Of a DNA stretch of 54,396 nt, positions 42,348-50,786 are shown piece after piece. The position numbers and the translations under genes were made by a program. Under the pieces are notes generated by a model, which saw nothing but the letters and a program-made list of their open reading frames with translations, was not told where the DNA came from and did no database searches. The stretch's first letter is position 1, and each line of letters starts with the position of its first letter. This stretch comes from an uncultured Oscillospiraceae bacterium (GTDB lineage Bacteria; Bacillota; Clostridia; Oscillospirales; Oscillospiraceae), in the NCBI GenBank assembly GCA_934615645.1, contig CAKTTR010000002.1, positions 1-54,396 on the forward strand, in the 5' to 3' direction.

Positions 42348-43268
42348 ATGGAATTGCATTGCATCGCAGCGCGCAGCGGCAAATTATCGTCATTTTTGCA
42401 GCGGGAGCTGCGCTGCTCCTCCTCGTTTATCCATAAGACGAAATGGCTCCAGTGCTTTTATGTCAATGGCATCCCCCAACGGACAAATTTTATGGTCAGC
42501 CCCGGCGATGAGATCCGCGTGCCCATCGTCGAGCCTGCGCCGGACTATCCGGCGGAGACGGGGCCGCTGGAGATCCTCTATGAGGACGAAGCCGTCATCG
42601 CGCTGGACAAGCCCGCCGGGCTCCTAATGCACCCCAGCTTCCACCGCAACACCGGGACGCTGGCCAATTACCTGGCCGGGTATTACCGCGCCACCGGGCA
42701 GGCCTGCGCTGTGCACCCCGTCAGCCGCCTGGACCGGGACACCTTCGGCGTCGTCCTGCTGGCAAAGAACGCCTACACCCACGCGCTGCTGTGCCAGGCG
42801 CTGCAGGCGGGTCAGCTGCACAAGACCTACCACGCCCTCGTCTGGGGCGGACCGGTCTGCGACGCCGGGGTGATCGACAAGCCCATTGCCCGGCTGCCAA
42901 AGCCGAGCCTGCTGCGCTGCGTCGCACCGGACGGGCAGCGGGCTGTGACCCGCTACCGGGTGCTGGACCGGCGCGACGGCTGCAGTCTGCTGGAGCTGGA
43001 GCCGGTCACCGGCCGGACCCATCAGCTGCGGGTTCACTGCGCCGACGGTGGCTTCCCCATCCTGGGCGACCCCCAGTACGGTACGCCTGCCTCCCAAGCG
43101 GTGTCCGCGCAGCGGGGCTTTTCCACCCAGCAGCTGTGCGCGGCGCGCCTGCTTTTCCCCCATCCCATGACCGGCGCGGCGATAACACTGCACTCCCGGC
43201 AGTCTGTCTCCCTTTTTCCGGCGAATTTTTCCGGTTCTCCTTGTCAGGAGCGGAAATTAGATGTATAA
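42348..43268 (+). CDS. RluA-family pseudouridine synthase
   Basis: The 306-residue enzyme converts uridine to pseudouridine in rRNA or tRNA. The catalytic motif HPVSRLDRDTFGVVLLAK (Asp of RLDRDT) is near residue 125, with VIALDKPAGLLMHPS before it and PVTGRTHQLRVHCADGGFPILGDPQYG after it. The N-terminal 60 residues form an S4-like part (LSSFLQRELRCSSSFIHKTKW). The exact target site cannot be assigned. Its 3' end contains the pta promoter. Confidence 0.93.
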   Translation: MELHCIAARSGKLSSFLQRELRCSSSFIHKTKWLQCFYVNGIPQRTNFMVSPGDEIRVPIVEPAPDYPAETGPLEILYEDEAVIALDKPAGLLMHPSFHRNTGTLANYLAGYYRATGQACAVHPVSRLDRDTFGVVLLAKNAYTHALLCQALQAGQLHKTYHALVWGGPVCDAGVIDKPIARLPKPSLLRCVAPDGQRAVTRYRVLDRRDGCSLLELEPVTGRTHQLRVHCADGGFPILGDPQYGTPASQAVSAQRGFSTQQLCAARLLFPHPMTGAAITLHSRQSVSLFPANFSGSPCQERKLDV

Positions 43269-43269
43269 T
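43241..43269 (+). promoter_or_regulatory. Promoter for pta
   Basis: TTGTCA (43241-43246), 17-bp spacer, perfect TATAAT (43264-43269), inside the end of the upstream gene. Confidence 0.8.
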
Positions 43270-43316
43270 AAAGGCAACATATCGGGATTTTTACCCGTCT
43301 CATGGGAGGTATCTAC

Positions 43317-44327
43317 ATGTTTACCAAGCTGATCCAGGCGCTGCATACGACGCGCCGCACCATCGTCTTTACCGAGGGCCCCGATGCCCGGATCCTGGAA
43401 GCCGCCAGCCGACTTCTGGCAGAGGACCTGATGGATGTCATTCTCGTCGGCAATGTGGACGAAGTCCGCGCCGCCGCGCAGAAGGGAAATTTTGCCATTG
43501 ACAAGGCCACCATCCTCGACCCGGCGACGTATCCGGAGATGGACGAGATGGTCGCCCAGATGGTCGCGCTGCGTAAGGGCAAGATGACGGAAGAGCAGTG
43601 CCGCGATGCGCTGAAAAAGGGCAACTACTTCGGTACGATGCTCGTCAAGATGGGCAAGGCCGACGCGCTGCTGGGCGGCGCGACCTACTCCACCGCTGAT
43701 ACCGTCCGCCCGGCGCTGCAACTGGTCAAGACGAGAAAGGGCGCGCACTTGGTCTCCTCCAGCTTCATCCTGACGCGGGACACCGCCGACGGCGCGCAGA
43801 CGATCTGCATGGGCGACTGCGCCATCAACATCTCCTATGAAGACAGCGTCGATAAGGAAGGCAATGTCGTCTTCACCGCCGCGCAGAAGCTGGCAGAGGT
43901 CGCTGTGGAATCCGCCCGGACGGCCGCCTTCTTCGGTATCGACCCGAAGGTCGCGCTGCTGAGCTTTTCCACCAAGGGCTCCGGCAAGGGCGGCACCGTC
44001 GCCCTCTCTCAGGCTGCGACACAGGAAGCCCAGAAGCTGGCCCCCGAGCTTGCCATTGACGGCGAGATGCAGTTTGACGCGGCCGTCTCCCCGGTCGTTG
44101 GGCAGCTGAAATTCCCGGGCAGCAAGGTCGCTGGCTATGCCAATACCTTCATCTTCCCGTGCATTGAAGCCGGTAACATCGGCTACAAGATCGCCCAGCG
44201 GCTGGGCGGCTTTGAAGCCTATGGCCCGATCCTGCAGGGCCTGAATGCGCCCATCAACGATCTCTCCCGCGGCTGCAACGCCGAAGAGGTCTACAAGATG
44301 GCCATCATTACAGCCGGGATGGCATAA
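43317..44327 (+). CDS. pta: Phosphate acetyltransferase
   Basis: The 336-residue enzyme interconverts acetyl-CoA and acetyl phosphate, giving ATP with acetate kinase in fermentation. Pta family blocks are seen: RTIVFTEGPDARILEAASRLL, GKADALLGGATYSTADTVRPALQLVKTR, LSFSTKGSG and FPGSKVAGYANTFIFPCIEAGNIGYKIAQRLGG. It is the short form without the N-terminal regulatory domain. GGGAGGT precedes the ATG. No ackA is adjacent. Confidence 0.95.
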   Translation: MFTKLIQALHTTRRTIVFTEGPDARILEAASRLLAEDLMDVILVGNVDEVRAAAQKGNFAIDKATILDPATYPEMDEMVAQMVALRKGKMTEEQCRDALKKGNYFGTMLVKMGKADALLGGATYSTADTVRPALQLVKTRKGAHLVSSSFILTRDTADGAQTICMGDCAINISYEDSVDKEGNVVFTAAQKLAEVAVESARTAAFFGIDPKVALLSFSTKGSGKGGTVALSQAATQEAQKLAPELAIDGEMQFDAAVSPVVGQLKFPGSKVAGYANTFIFPCIEAGNIGYKIAQRLGGFEAYGPILQGLNAPINDLSRGCNAEEVYKMAIITAGMA

Positions 44328-44340
44328 ACAAACACAGTAT

Positions 44341-44396
44341 CAGCGCCAGACTGCCGGGCCCGGTTCCCCGGGCGGCAGCCTGGCGCTGTCTTTTTT
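44341..44396 (+). terminator. Strong intrinsic terminator after pta
   Basis: CAGCGCCAG (44341-44349) pairs with 44380-44388 and CTGCCG (44351-44356) with 44373-44378, then TCTTTTTTATT. Confidence 0.92.
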
Positions 44397-44420
44397 ATTC
44401 TAAAGCAGGAGGACTGCCGC

Positions 44421-44605
44421 ATGGCGCTCACGATCCAACGGCTGACAGGACCCGCACCGCCGCAGGTCCGTGCCCTGTTTGCCCGCGTCTGGGCTGCGTC
44501 GCTCCCCGGGCCCGCGCCGGACTTTGCCGCGGCGACAGCAGGGGAGGCGCTGTACCTTGCCTGGCAAGGGACGCACCTGGCGGGCCTGCCAGTGGCCTGG
44601 TATCG
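44421..44605 (+). pseudogene. Truncated N-terminal fragment, probably of a GNAT acetyltransferase
   Basis: AGGAGG followed by ATG at 44421 opens a frame whose first 55-60 residues look like a real protein start (MALTIQRLTGPAPPQVRALF, then EALYLAWQGTHLAGLPV, resembling the second and third strands of a GNAT fold). After about 44600 the frame becomes the antisense of the recQ 3' end and loses protein character. The rest of the gene appears to be lost at a join close to the recQ stop codon. The family assignment is tentative. Confidence 0.5.
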
Positions 44606-44611
44606 TTTTCT

Positions 44612-46456
44612 TTATTCCGCTTCACGTTCCCCATACTGCCGCAGCACATCGAGGAATGCTGCGCCGTACCGGGCGGCTTTGATCCGACCGACGCCGGAGA
44701 CCTCCAGCAGCGCTTCCTCGTCCTGCGGGCAGCGCCGCGCCATATCCTCCAGCGTCGCATTGGAGAAGATAACATAACCAGGGACCCGCTCCTGCTGGGC
44801 CAGCCGGTTGCGCACCTCCTTCAGGGCGGACAGCAGCGCCGCGTCTGCCGGTCGCAACTGCGCCTTCGCCAGTGCGATCGGGTCGGCTTGGACGAGCTCC
44901 TGCCGCCGGATCCGGCGCGTGACCTTTTTCCCGTGGAACAGGACCTCTGCCGCGGCCGCGCAGGGCCGCAGCGCGCCAAATTCATTTTTGGCGCAGTAGC
45001 CGCCCGCCTCCAGCACATCAATATACCGGCCGACCTCCGCCTGGGGCGTCTTTTTCAGCAGGCCGTAGGTGGAGATGCTGTCTAGCTGCAGCTCCAGCAC
45101 GCGTTTATTTTTGCTGCCCCGCAGGACCTGCGCCAGCAAGCTGGGGCCGACATAATAGCCCAGCTTCTTTCGCACCCGCTCAATGCACGAGAGGATCATC
45201 TGGGCGATCATCGTAATATCCTGCTCGGTGAAATCCCCGGCGCAGTTGCCGCAGTTGCCGCAGCTTTCTTCGTGCTCCTGGCCGAAGTAATCCAGCAGCA
45301 GCCCGCGATAGCAATTGCCGCTCTTGCAATAGGCCACCATCTGGTCCAGCCGCCGGCGATTTTGCGCCAGGACGGCAGCTGCTTCCTCCTCTGTCAGCTG
45401 TTCGTTGTCGTTGTGCTCCATGAGATACTGGGCCGTCACAATATCGCCAGGGGAGAAGAGCAGAATGCAGTCCGCTGCGCTGCCGTCGCGCCCGGCGCGG
45501 CCCGCCTCTTGATAATACGCCTCGATACTCCTTGGCATATTATAATGGATCACATAGCTGACATTGGACTTGTCGATCCCCATGCCGAAGGCGTTCGTCG
45601 CGACCATGATCCGGCAGCGGTCATACTGAAACGCCTCCTGATTCTGGCTGCGCTCCTCCTCGGAAAGGCCCGCGTGATACCGGGTCGCGGCATAGCCCTG
45701 GCGCTGCAGCGTGTCGCACACCCGCTCCACATTGGCGCGGCTGGCGCAATAGACGATCCCGCATTTTTCCCGCCGCGCCTCGATCAGCTCCTGCAGCACA
45801 GTCATTTTATCCTGCGGGCGGTACACATCAAAATATAGATTGGGCCGGTCAAATCCGGTGATGACCAGCGCCGGGTCCTCCAGCTGCAGCAGGCGAATGA
45901 TATCCTCCTGAACGAAAGCCGTCGCCGTCGCGGTAAAAGCTGCGACGACTGGGCGGATCGGCAGCGCCTGGATAAACTCCAAAATGCGCAGATAGCTCGG
46001 CCGGAAATCCTGCCCCCATTGGGAAATGCAGTGGGCCTCATCCACCGCCAGCAGGGAGATCAGCACATCCTGCAGCAGCTGGGCAAAGCCCGGCGCTTCC
46101 AGCCGCTCCGGCGCGACATACAGGATCTTATACGCCCCGCGCCGGACACCGGCGTAGGCCTCCTGCATCTGCGGGCCGGTCAAAGAGCTGTTGATAAACG
46201 CCGCCGGGACACCTGCCGCCGTCAGCGCGGCGACCTGGTCCTTCATCAGGGAGATCAGCGGCGATACCACCAGGGTAAGCCCCGGCAGCAGCAGCGCAGG
46301 GACCTGATAGCACAGGGATTTGCCGCCGCCCGTCGGCATAACGCCCAAGGCGTCCCGCCCCTGCAGGATTGCATCGACCAGCGCCTCCTGCCCGGGGCGA
46401 AATGCCGCATGGCCAAAATATTCCGTTAAAACCGCCGCTTTGTCCACAAAAATCAC
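44612..46456 (-). CDS. recQ: ATP-dependent DNA helicase RecQ
   Basis: The 614-residue 3'-5' helicase acts in recombination and repair. Walker A is MPTGGGKSLCYQ (near residue 40), Walker B LAVDEAHCISQWGQDFRPSY, with later motifs GIDKSNVSYVIHYNMPRSIEAYYQEAGRAGRDG. The zinc-binding region has CKSGNCYRG and CGNCGNC, followed by a winged helix (RQC) and a C-terminal HRDC domain near 520-600. The start is GTG with a weak ribosome site. Its 3' end abuts the truncated acetyltransferase fragment. Confidence 0.95.
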   Translation of the reverse strand: MIFVDKAAVLTEYFGHAAFRPGQEALVDAILQGRDALGVMPTGGGKSLCYQVPALLLPGLTLVVSPLISLMKDQVAALTAAGVPAAFINSSLTGPQMQEAYAGVRRGAYKILYVAPERLEAPGFAQLLQDVLISLLAVDEAHCISQWGQDFRPSYLRILEFIQALPIRPVVAAFTATATAFVQEDIIRLLQLEDPALVITGFDRPNLYFDVYRPQDKMTVLQELIEARREKCGIVYCASRANVERVCDTLQRQGYAATRYHAGLSEEERSQNQEAFQYDRCRIMVATNAFGMGIDKSNVSYVIHYNMPRSIEAYYQEAGRAGRDGSAADCILLFSPGDIVTAQYLMEHNDNEQLTEEEAAAVLAQNRRRLDQMVAYCKSGNCYRGLLLDYFGQEHEESCGNCGNCAGDFTEQDITMIAQMILSCIERVRKKLGYYVGPSLLAQVLRGSKNKRVLELQLDSISTYGLLKKTPQAEVGRYIDVLEAGGYCAKNEFGALRPCAAAAEVLFHGKKVTRRIRRQELVQADPIALAKAQLRPADAALLSALKEVRNRLAQQERVPGYVIFSNATLEDMARRCPQDEEALLEVSGVGRIKAARYGAAFLDVLRQYGEREAE

Positions 46457-46477
46457 CCATTTCTACAAGCTGCCTTT

Positions 46478-46506
46478 ATTTTAACAGACAGCCCTGGCAA
46501 TTGCAA
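46478..46506 (-). promoter_or_regulatory. Promoter for recQ
   Basis: Minus-strand TTGCAA (46501-46506), 17-bp spacer, TAAAAT (46478-46483). Confidence 0.6.
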
Positions 46507-46549
46507 CCGGCAGCCCGCGCGGGGTGAGACGATGCGGCGCAGCCCGTGC

Positions 46550-47419
46550 TCAAGCACCCAGCGGCTTTCCGCTGAACACGGGGAACACGTCAAATTCCCC
46601 GTAATTTTCAATTCGGTCCAGCTGCACAAGCGTTTCCATATCCGCATCAGAAATTGTAAAATCAACGGCGGCGTTATCGGCCATATGCGCAGGGGACGCC
46701 GTCTTAGGCAGCGCCACCGCCCCCAGCTGGATAACATAGCGGATGCAAAGCTGCGCGGCGGATACACCGTACTGTTTCGCCATCTGCGTAATGGCCGGGT
46801 TCTTGAGGGCCTCGCCGTGGGCAATAGGGGAATACGCCTCCACCTGGATGCCCTGGGCCTTGCAGAAGTCCACCAGCGCCCGGTCTGTATTGCTGATGTG
46901 CAGCAGGATCTGGTTGACCATCGGCGTTACGCGGCAATCAGCCAGCAGATTCTCCAGGTCGTCGCGCAGGAAATTGGAAACGCCGATACATTTCACCTTG
47001 CCCGCCGCCTGCGCATCCTCCAGGGCGCGCCAGACGGCTTTGTTTTCCGCAAAATAGCGCGTTTTCCCCCGGAATTCTGCCCACGGCTGGGGCGCGTGGA
47101 TGATCATTTGATCCAGATAGGAAAGCCCCATCCGGGCAAGCGTTTCGTCGATGGAACGGGCGGCCTCGTCGTAGGTCTTTAATTCCGCCGCGACCTTGCT
47201 GGCGACAAACAGCGCCTCGCGGGGGAGGCCGCAGCTACGGACACCCTCGCCCACACCGCGCTCATTGCCATAGGCCTGAGCCGTGTCGATCATGCGGTAG
47301 CCAAGCTCGACCGCCGTGCAGACCGCCGCTGCCGCCTTGTCATCGTCGATAAACCAGGTGCCCAGCCCCAGCTTTGGGATCTTTGTCCCGTTTTTCAGTG
47401 TGTAAGTCTCTTTAATCAT
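46550..47419 (-). CDS. Aldo/keto reductase
   Basis: The 289-residue NADPH-dependent reductase shows the AKR tetrad: Asp and Tyr in MIDTAQAYGNE, Lys in FVASKVA, His in MIIHAPQPW. GIQVEAYSPIAHG and ALPKTASPAHM form the cofactor-binding strands. It resembles the 2,5-diketogluconate reductase group that handles small aldehydes. The ATG at 47419 follows AAGGAGG. It is 13 bp downstream of the cupin gene, and both are controlled by the divergent MerR promoter. Confidence 0.92.
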   Translation of the reverse strand: MIKETYTLKNGTKIPKLGLGTWFIDDDKAAAAVCTAVELGYRMIDTAQAYGNERGVGEGVRSCGLPREALFVASKVAAELKTYDEAARSIDETLARMGLSYLDQMIIHAPQPWAEFRGKTRYFAENKAVWRALEDAQAAGKVKCIGVSNFLRDDLENLLADCRVTPMVNQILLHISNTDRALVDFCKAQGIQVEAYSPIAHGEALKNPAITQMAKQYGVSAAQLCIRYVIQLGAVALPKTASPAHMADNAAVDFTISDADMETLVQLDRIENYGEFDVFPVFSGKPLGA

Positions 47420-47432
47420 CGCTTTTCCCTCC

Positions 47433-47864
47433 TTACAGCGCCTCGTATGCTTCTTCCGACACCGGCTCGCACCATTCGTTTTCGCAGGCCTCGCCGGGGA
47501 CTTCCACGGCGATATGGCTGAACCAGCTGTCACGTTTGGCGCCGTGCCAATGCTTGACATTGGCGGGGATCATCACGACGCTGCCCGCCTGCAGGCTGAC
47601 TGCCGCCTTGCCTTCCTCCTGGTACCAGCCCTCCCCGGCGGTACACAGCAGCAGCTGGCCGCCACCCTTGGCGGCATGATGAATGTGCCAATTGTTGCGG
47701 CAGCCCGGCGCGAAGGTCACATTGGCGGCAAACAGGCCGCTTTTCGGGTCCGTCAGCGGATTTAAGAAGGAATCGCCGATAAAAAACTTGGCATACGCCG
47801 TGTTGGGCGCGCCGGTCCCAAATACATTTGCCGCTTCAAATGCGGCTTTGTTTTCCAACTTCAT
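47433..47864 (-). CDS. Cupin domain-containing protein
   Basis: The 143-residue single-cupin protein has a first motif NNWHIHHAAKGGGQLLLCTAGEGW (HxH near residue 59, with Q where many cupins have E) and a second motif GSVVMIPANVKHWHGA. Relatives lie with aldo/keto reductases and carboxymuconolactone-decarboxylase-like genes in stress- or aldehyde-responsive sets. Enzyme activity is unknown. GGAGGC precedes its ATG and it is first in the two-gene operon. Confidence 0.88.
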   Translation of the reverse strand: MKLENKAAFEAANVFGTGAPNTAYAKFFIGDSFLNPLTDPKSGLFAANVTFAPGCRNNWHIHHAAKGGGQLLLCTAGEGWYQEEGKAAVSLQAGSVVMIPANVKHWHGAKRDSWFSHIAVEVPGEACENEWCEPVSEEAYEAL

Positions 47865-47885
47865 CGAAAAAGCCTCCTTCAGACA

Positions 47886-47914
47886 TTGACAAACGGTTCG
47901 TTTGCCGGTATGAT
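47886..47914 (+). promoter_or_regulatory. Promoter for the MerR-family gene
   Basis: Perfect TTGACA (47886-47891), 17-bp spacer, TATGAT (47909-47914). The spacer contains the palindrome AAACG-GTT-CGTTT. Confidence 0.7.
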
Positions 47915-47932
47915 GATATAAACTTCGTGTTT

Positions 47933-47963
47933 AATATACAACTTAAATCGCACTTTAAGTCAA
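47933..47963 (-). promoter_or_regulatory. MerR-type promoter and operator for cupin-aldo/keto reductase
   Basis: Minus-strand TTGACT (47958-47963) and TATATT (47933-47938) are 19 bp apart, longer than the normal 17 and characteristic of MerR-activated promoters. The spacer overlaps a dyad with arms ACTTAAA and TTTAAGT (47941-47960), the expected MerR dimer site. Confidence 0.8.
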
Positions 47964-47999
47964 TGGGTGATTTTCAAGTTTTTTGAGGAGGATGCAGCG

Positions 48000-48452
48000 A
48001 TGGTGTATACGGTGGGCGAGATGGCAAAACGGCTGGGCGTCACAGCATCGACCCTGCGCTATTATGATAAAGAAGGCTTGCTGCCGTTCGTCGAGCGCTC
48101 CTCTGGCGGCATCCGCATGTTTCAGGAATCCGATATCGCATGGCTGCAGATCATCGGCTGCATGAAAAAAGCCGGTATGTCCATCAAGGATATTCGGCAG
48201 TATATCGAAATGGCCCTGCAGGGCGACAGCACCATCGAGCCGCGGTTGGCGCTCTTCCGCCACCAACGGGAAGTCCTGGCTGCGCAGATGGCTGAGTTGC
48301 AGCGGGCCATGGAACTGGTGGATTATAAATGCTGGTACTACGAAACCGCAAAAGCCGCGGGGACGACGGACGTCCCGCAGGAAATGCCGCTCTCCGAGGT
48401 CCCGGAACGCTTCCAAAACATCCGCCAGGCGCTGCATACACCAGGGTTATAA
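48000..48452 (+). CDS. MerR-family transcriptional regulator
   Basis: The 150-residue regulator opens with the MerR helix-turn-helix YTVGEMAKRLGVTASTLRYYDKEGLLPFVERSSGGIRMF and a wing ending near residue 40, then a coiled coil (LALFRHQREVLAAQMAELQRAMELVDYKCWYYETA). The last Cys-poor part suggests a small organic or aldehyde/thiol signal rather than a metal. The ATG at 48000 follows GAGGAGG. It is divergent from the cupin-reductase pair that it most likely activates. Confidence 0.92.
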   Translation: MVYTVGEMAKRLGVTASTLRYYDKEGLLPFVERSSGGIRMFQESDIAWLQIIGCMKKAGMSIKDIRQYIEMALQGDSTIEPRLALFRHQREVLAAQMAELQRAMELVDYKCWYYETAKAAGTTDVPQEMPLSEVPERFQNIRQALHTPGL

Positions 48453-48510
48453 AGGCGCTGGCGGGGATAGATTGCAATCGGCATTCTATTTTCCGTTGGC
48501 ATTTTAAAAG

Positions 48511-48536
48511 GAAACGCTGCCCAAGGGCAGCGTTTC
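48511..48536. terminator. Bidirectional terminator-like hairpin
   Basis: A 12-bp perfect stem (48511-48522 with 48525-48536) with a two-base centre lies between the convergent MerR and ECF ATPase genes. The minus strand continues CTTTTAAAA; the plus strand lacks a T-run. Confidence 0.65.
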
Positions 48537-48550
48537 AAAAACAGCGCAAA

Positions 48551-48566
48551 GTTAGATATCGCTAAC
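48551..48566. promoter_or_regulatory. Palindrome GTTAG-N6-CTAAC, 3' side of the ECF operon
   Basis: GTTAG (48551-48555) and CTAAC (48562-48566) flank six bases. The same arms and spacing occur at 51394-51409 in front of the operon. It may be an operator remnant or chance. Confidence 0.4.
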
Positions 48567-48579
48567 CTCTGCGATCTCT

Positions 48580-50061
48580 TTATCCGCAGACCCCGTCCGA
48601 GTGTATCTGGTCGAGGCAAAAGAAAGATCGGACCTTGGTAACACCGGCTTCATCCATCGGATAGCACGCGGCGATGCGGCCCGCCTCCAGGTGGATCACA
48701 TCTGTGCAGCATGCGCAGATCAGCTCCGGGTCGTGGGTGATGAGATAGGCCGTTTTGCCGCTTTGCCGCAGCTGCTGGAGCAGCTGCGCGGTCTGCAGCA
48801 TATGGCGATAGTCCAGCCCACTGGTGGGCTCATCAAAAAACAGGACGGTACGCTGGGCCGCGATGGCCGAGGCAATGGCCAGCCGCTGCTTTTGCCCGCC
48901 GGAGAGCGACGCCGGGTGGCGCGCGAGATAAGGCGTCAGATCAAGGGCGGCAAGGATCTTTTTTGCTGCCGTCTCATCCTCCTCCGCCATGCTGATGAGG
49001 ACTTCATCCAGGACCGTCTCTGCAAAGAGCTGGTGCCCCGCGTCCTGCATGACCATGTAGCTAAGGCGCAGCCGGTCCTTGGGCCGATAGCGCTTTCCAT
49101 TGATCGCGACGGCGCCGCAGCGCTTTTCCAGGCCACAGAAGCAGCGGCAAAAGGTAGATTTTCCCGCGCCGTTGTGGCCGATGATGGCGACGATCCCGCC
49201 ATAGGGGATCTCCTGTGTGTCGATCCGCAGTGTCTCCGGTGCGTTTTTATAGGCAAAACGGAAGTCCCACAGGGCAGCCGTCTGGCCGCTTGGCGCACTG
49301 CCGCTTCCGGAAAGGGCGGCAAGGCTGCACGCCCGGAGCCCCATGCCTTGCCGGGTCTCGTCCGAAAGCGCTGCAAACTGGGCTTGCGTATAATCGCCGC
49401 AGATGCGGCCCGCCTTAAGGTAAAGATACCGGTCGGCGATCCCCTGCAGATAATATAACCGGTGCTCGGATACGACTACTGTCTTGCCGAGCGACTTCAG
49501 ATAGGCGATGACCCTGCGCAGGTCCTGGATCGCGTCCGCATCCAGGTTGGAGGACGGCTCGTCCAGCACAAAGACCTGCGGCTCCATCATAAACGCGCCC
49601 GCGCAGGCGATTCTCTGCTTTTCGCCGCCAGAGAGGGCAAAAATGCTGCGATCGAGCAGCGGTTCCAGCCGCAGCGCTGAAACGGTATGCGCCAGGCGGC
49701 TGCGGATCTCTGCCTCCGGCATTCCCAGGTTTTCGCAGCCGAATGTGATCTCGCTGGTAGTATCTACATTGAAAAACTGGGAGCGCGGATTTTGGAACAC
49801 ACTGCCCACCAGCCGCGCCGTTTCATACAGCGGCTGGGCGGAGACCAATTTCCCGCCGATCTCCACGCTGCCGGTCAGCGTCCCTTCAAAATAGTGGGGG
49901 ATCAGGCCGTTGAGCAGCCGGGTCAGCGTCGTCTTGCCGCAGCCGCTCTCCCCGCATAGCAGCACCACCTGCCCCGCTGGGATGGTGAGGTCGATGTCAT
50001 AAACCCCTCCGGCAGCTTCCGCCGCCTGGTAAGTAAAGGTTACGTGTTTGATTTGGATCAT
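48580..50061 (-). CDS. ECF transporter ATPase, fused double ATP-binding protein
   Basis: This 493-residue protein carries two complete ABC ATPase domains, equivalent to EcfA and EcfA' fused. Domain 1 has GESGCGKTTLTRLLNG near residue 35, LSGGEKQRIACA and VFVLDEPSSNLD; domain 2 has GHNGAGKSTFCRCFCG near 295, LSGGQKQRLAIA and VLFFDEPTSGLD. It powers uptake through the T and S components encoded just upstream. The ATG overlaps the stop of the T-component gene as ATGA. Confidence 0.93.
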   Translation of the reverse strand: MIQIKHVTFTYQAAEAAGGVYDIDLTIPAGQVVLLCGESGCGKTTLTRLLNGLIPHYFEGTLTGSVEIGGKLVSAQPLYETARLVGSVFQNPRSQFFNVDTTSEITFGCENLGMPEAEIRSRLAHTVSALRLEPLLDRSIFALSGGEKQRIACAGAFMMEPQVFVLDEPSSNLDADAIQDLRRVIAYLKSLGKTVVVSEHRLYYLQGIADRYLYLKAGRICGDYTQAQFAALSDETRQGMGLRACSLAALSGSGSAPSGQTAALWDFRFAYKNAPETLRIDTQEIPYGGIVAIIGHNGAGKSTFCRCFCGLEKRCGAVAINGKRYRPKDRLRLSYMVMQDAGHQLFAETVLDEVLISMAEEDETAAKKILAALDLTPYLARHPASLSGGQKQRLAIASAIAAQRTVLFFDEPTSGLDYRHMLQTAQLLQQLRQSGKTAYLITHDPELICACCTDVIHLEAGRIAACYPMDEAGVTKVRSFFCLDQIHSDGVCG

Positions 50062-50786
50062 CCCATCCACCTGCTTCCCAGCGTCACGGCAAAGCCCGCG
50101 ACGCAGACGAGGATCAGGAGCACATCCTGCGCGTGAAATCCGATTTTACAGAGATCCGTACGCCGGACCGGCGCACCCAGGCCGCGGGTCAGCGCCGCGG
50201 CTGACAGCTCATCGCCGATCTTTACGACCGAGATCATCAGCGGAACAAGGCGGTATTCCAGCATACGGCCCGGGTGTCTGCCGCCAAAACAGATGCCCCG
50301 CATCCGCATGGCGTCGGTAATGACGGCGTTTTCCTCACGGATCGTGGGGAAAAACCGGAAGATCACCGACAGGGGAATGATGATCTTCTCGGAAATATGC
50401 ATCCGCTTCATGGCGGCGATGAAATCACTGACCGAGGTAGATGCGATCAAAAACGCACCCATCATAATGCCGGGCGCAAACCGGGTCATGATTGCGCACA
50501 CCGCCAGCAGCAAAAATGCGGGAAGCCCCGTCATGGCGTAAAGCGCCACGCGCTCCAATGCAAAGCACACAGCATACAGGCCCAGATACCGCAAGGCCGT
50601 CTGCCACCGACCTTCCGTCAGCAGCAGGACAAAGGGCAGAACGCTCAGCACCGGCTTCACGATATCCATAACGCCGCTGTTGCCGGTCGACAGCATCAGC
50701 GACGTTACGGTCAGCAGCATCAGCAGCTTCGTGCGGGGATCGAGCAGCAAGCCGCGGCGTTTTGCTGGATGGGCCTGCGGGCCCAT
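50058..50786 (-). CDS. ECF transporter transmembrane (T) component, CbiQ/EcfT type
   Basis: The 242-residue membrane protein has several helices (residues 20-120) followed by the coupling helix region with RFFPTIREENAVITDAMRMRGICFGG, holding the alanine/arginine-containing motif family typical of EcfT that contacts the ATPases. The ATG at 50786 shares a base with the stop of the S-component gene (TGATG), so translation is coupled. A longer frame upstream belongs to another reading of the S-component gene. Confidence 0.92.
   Translation of the reverse strand: MGPQAHPAKRRGLLLDPRTKLLMLLTVTSLMLSTGNSGVMDIVKPVLSVLPFVLLLTEGRWQTALRYLGLYAVCFALERVALYAMTGLPAFLLLAVCAIMTRFAPGIMMGAFLIASTSVSDFIAAMKRMHISEKIIIPLSVIFRFFPTIREENAVITDAMRMRGICFGGRHPGRMLEYRLVPLMISVVKIGDELSAAALTRGLGAPVRRTDLCKIGFHAQDVLLILVCVAGFAVTLGSRWMG

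Noticed and set aside
44421..44777. Intact 118-residue gene
   Set aside because: The second half is antisense to recQ and loses protein character, so it was called a fragment.
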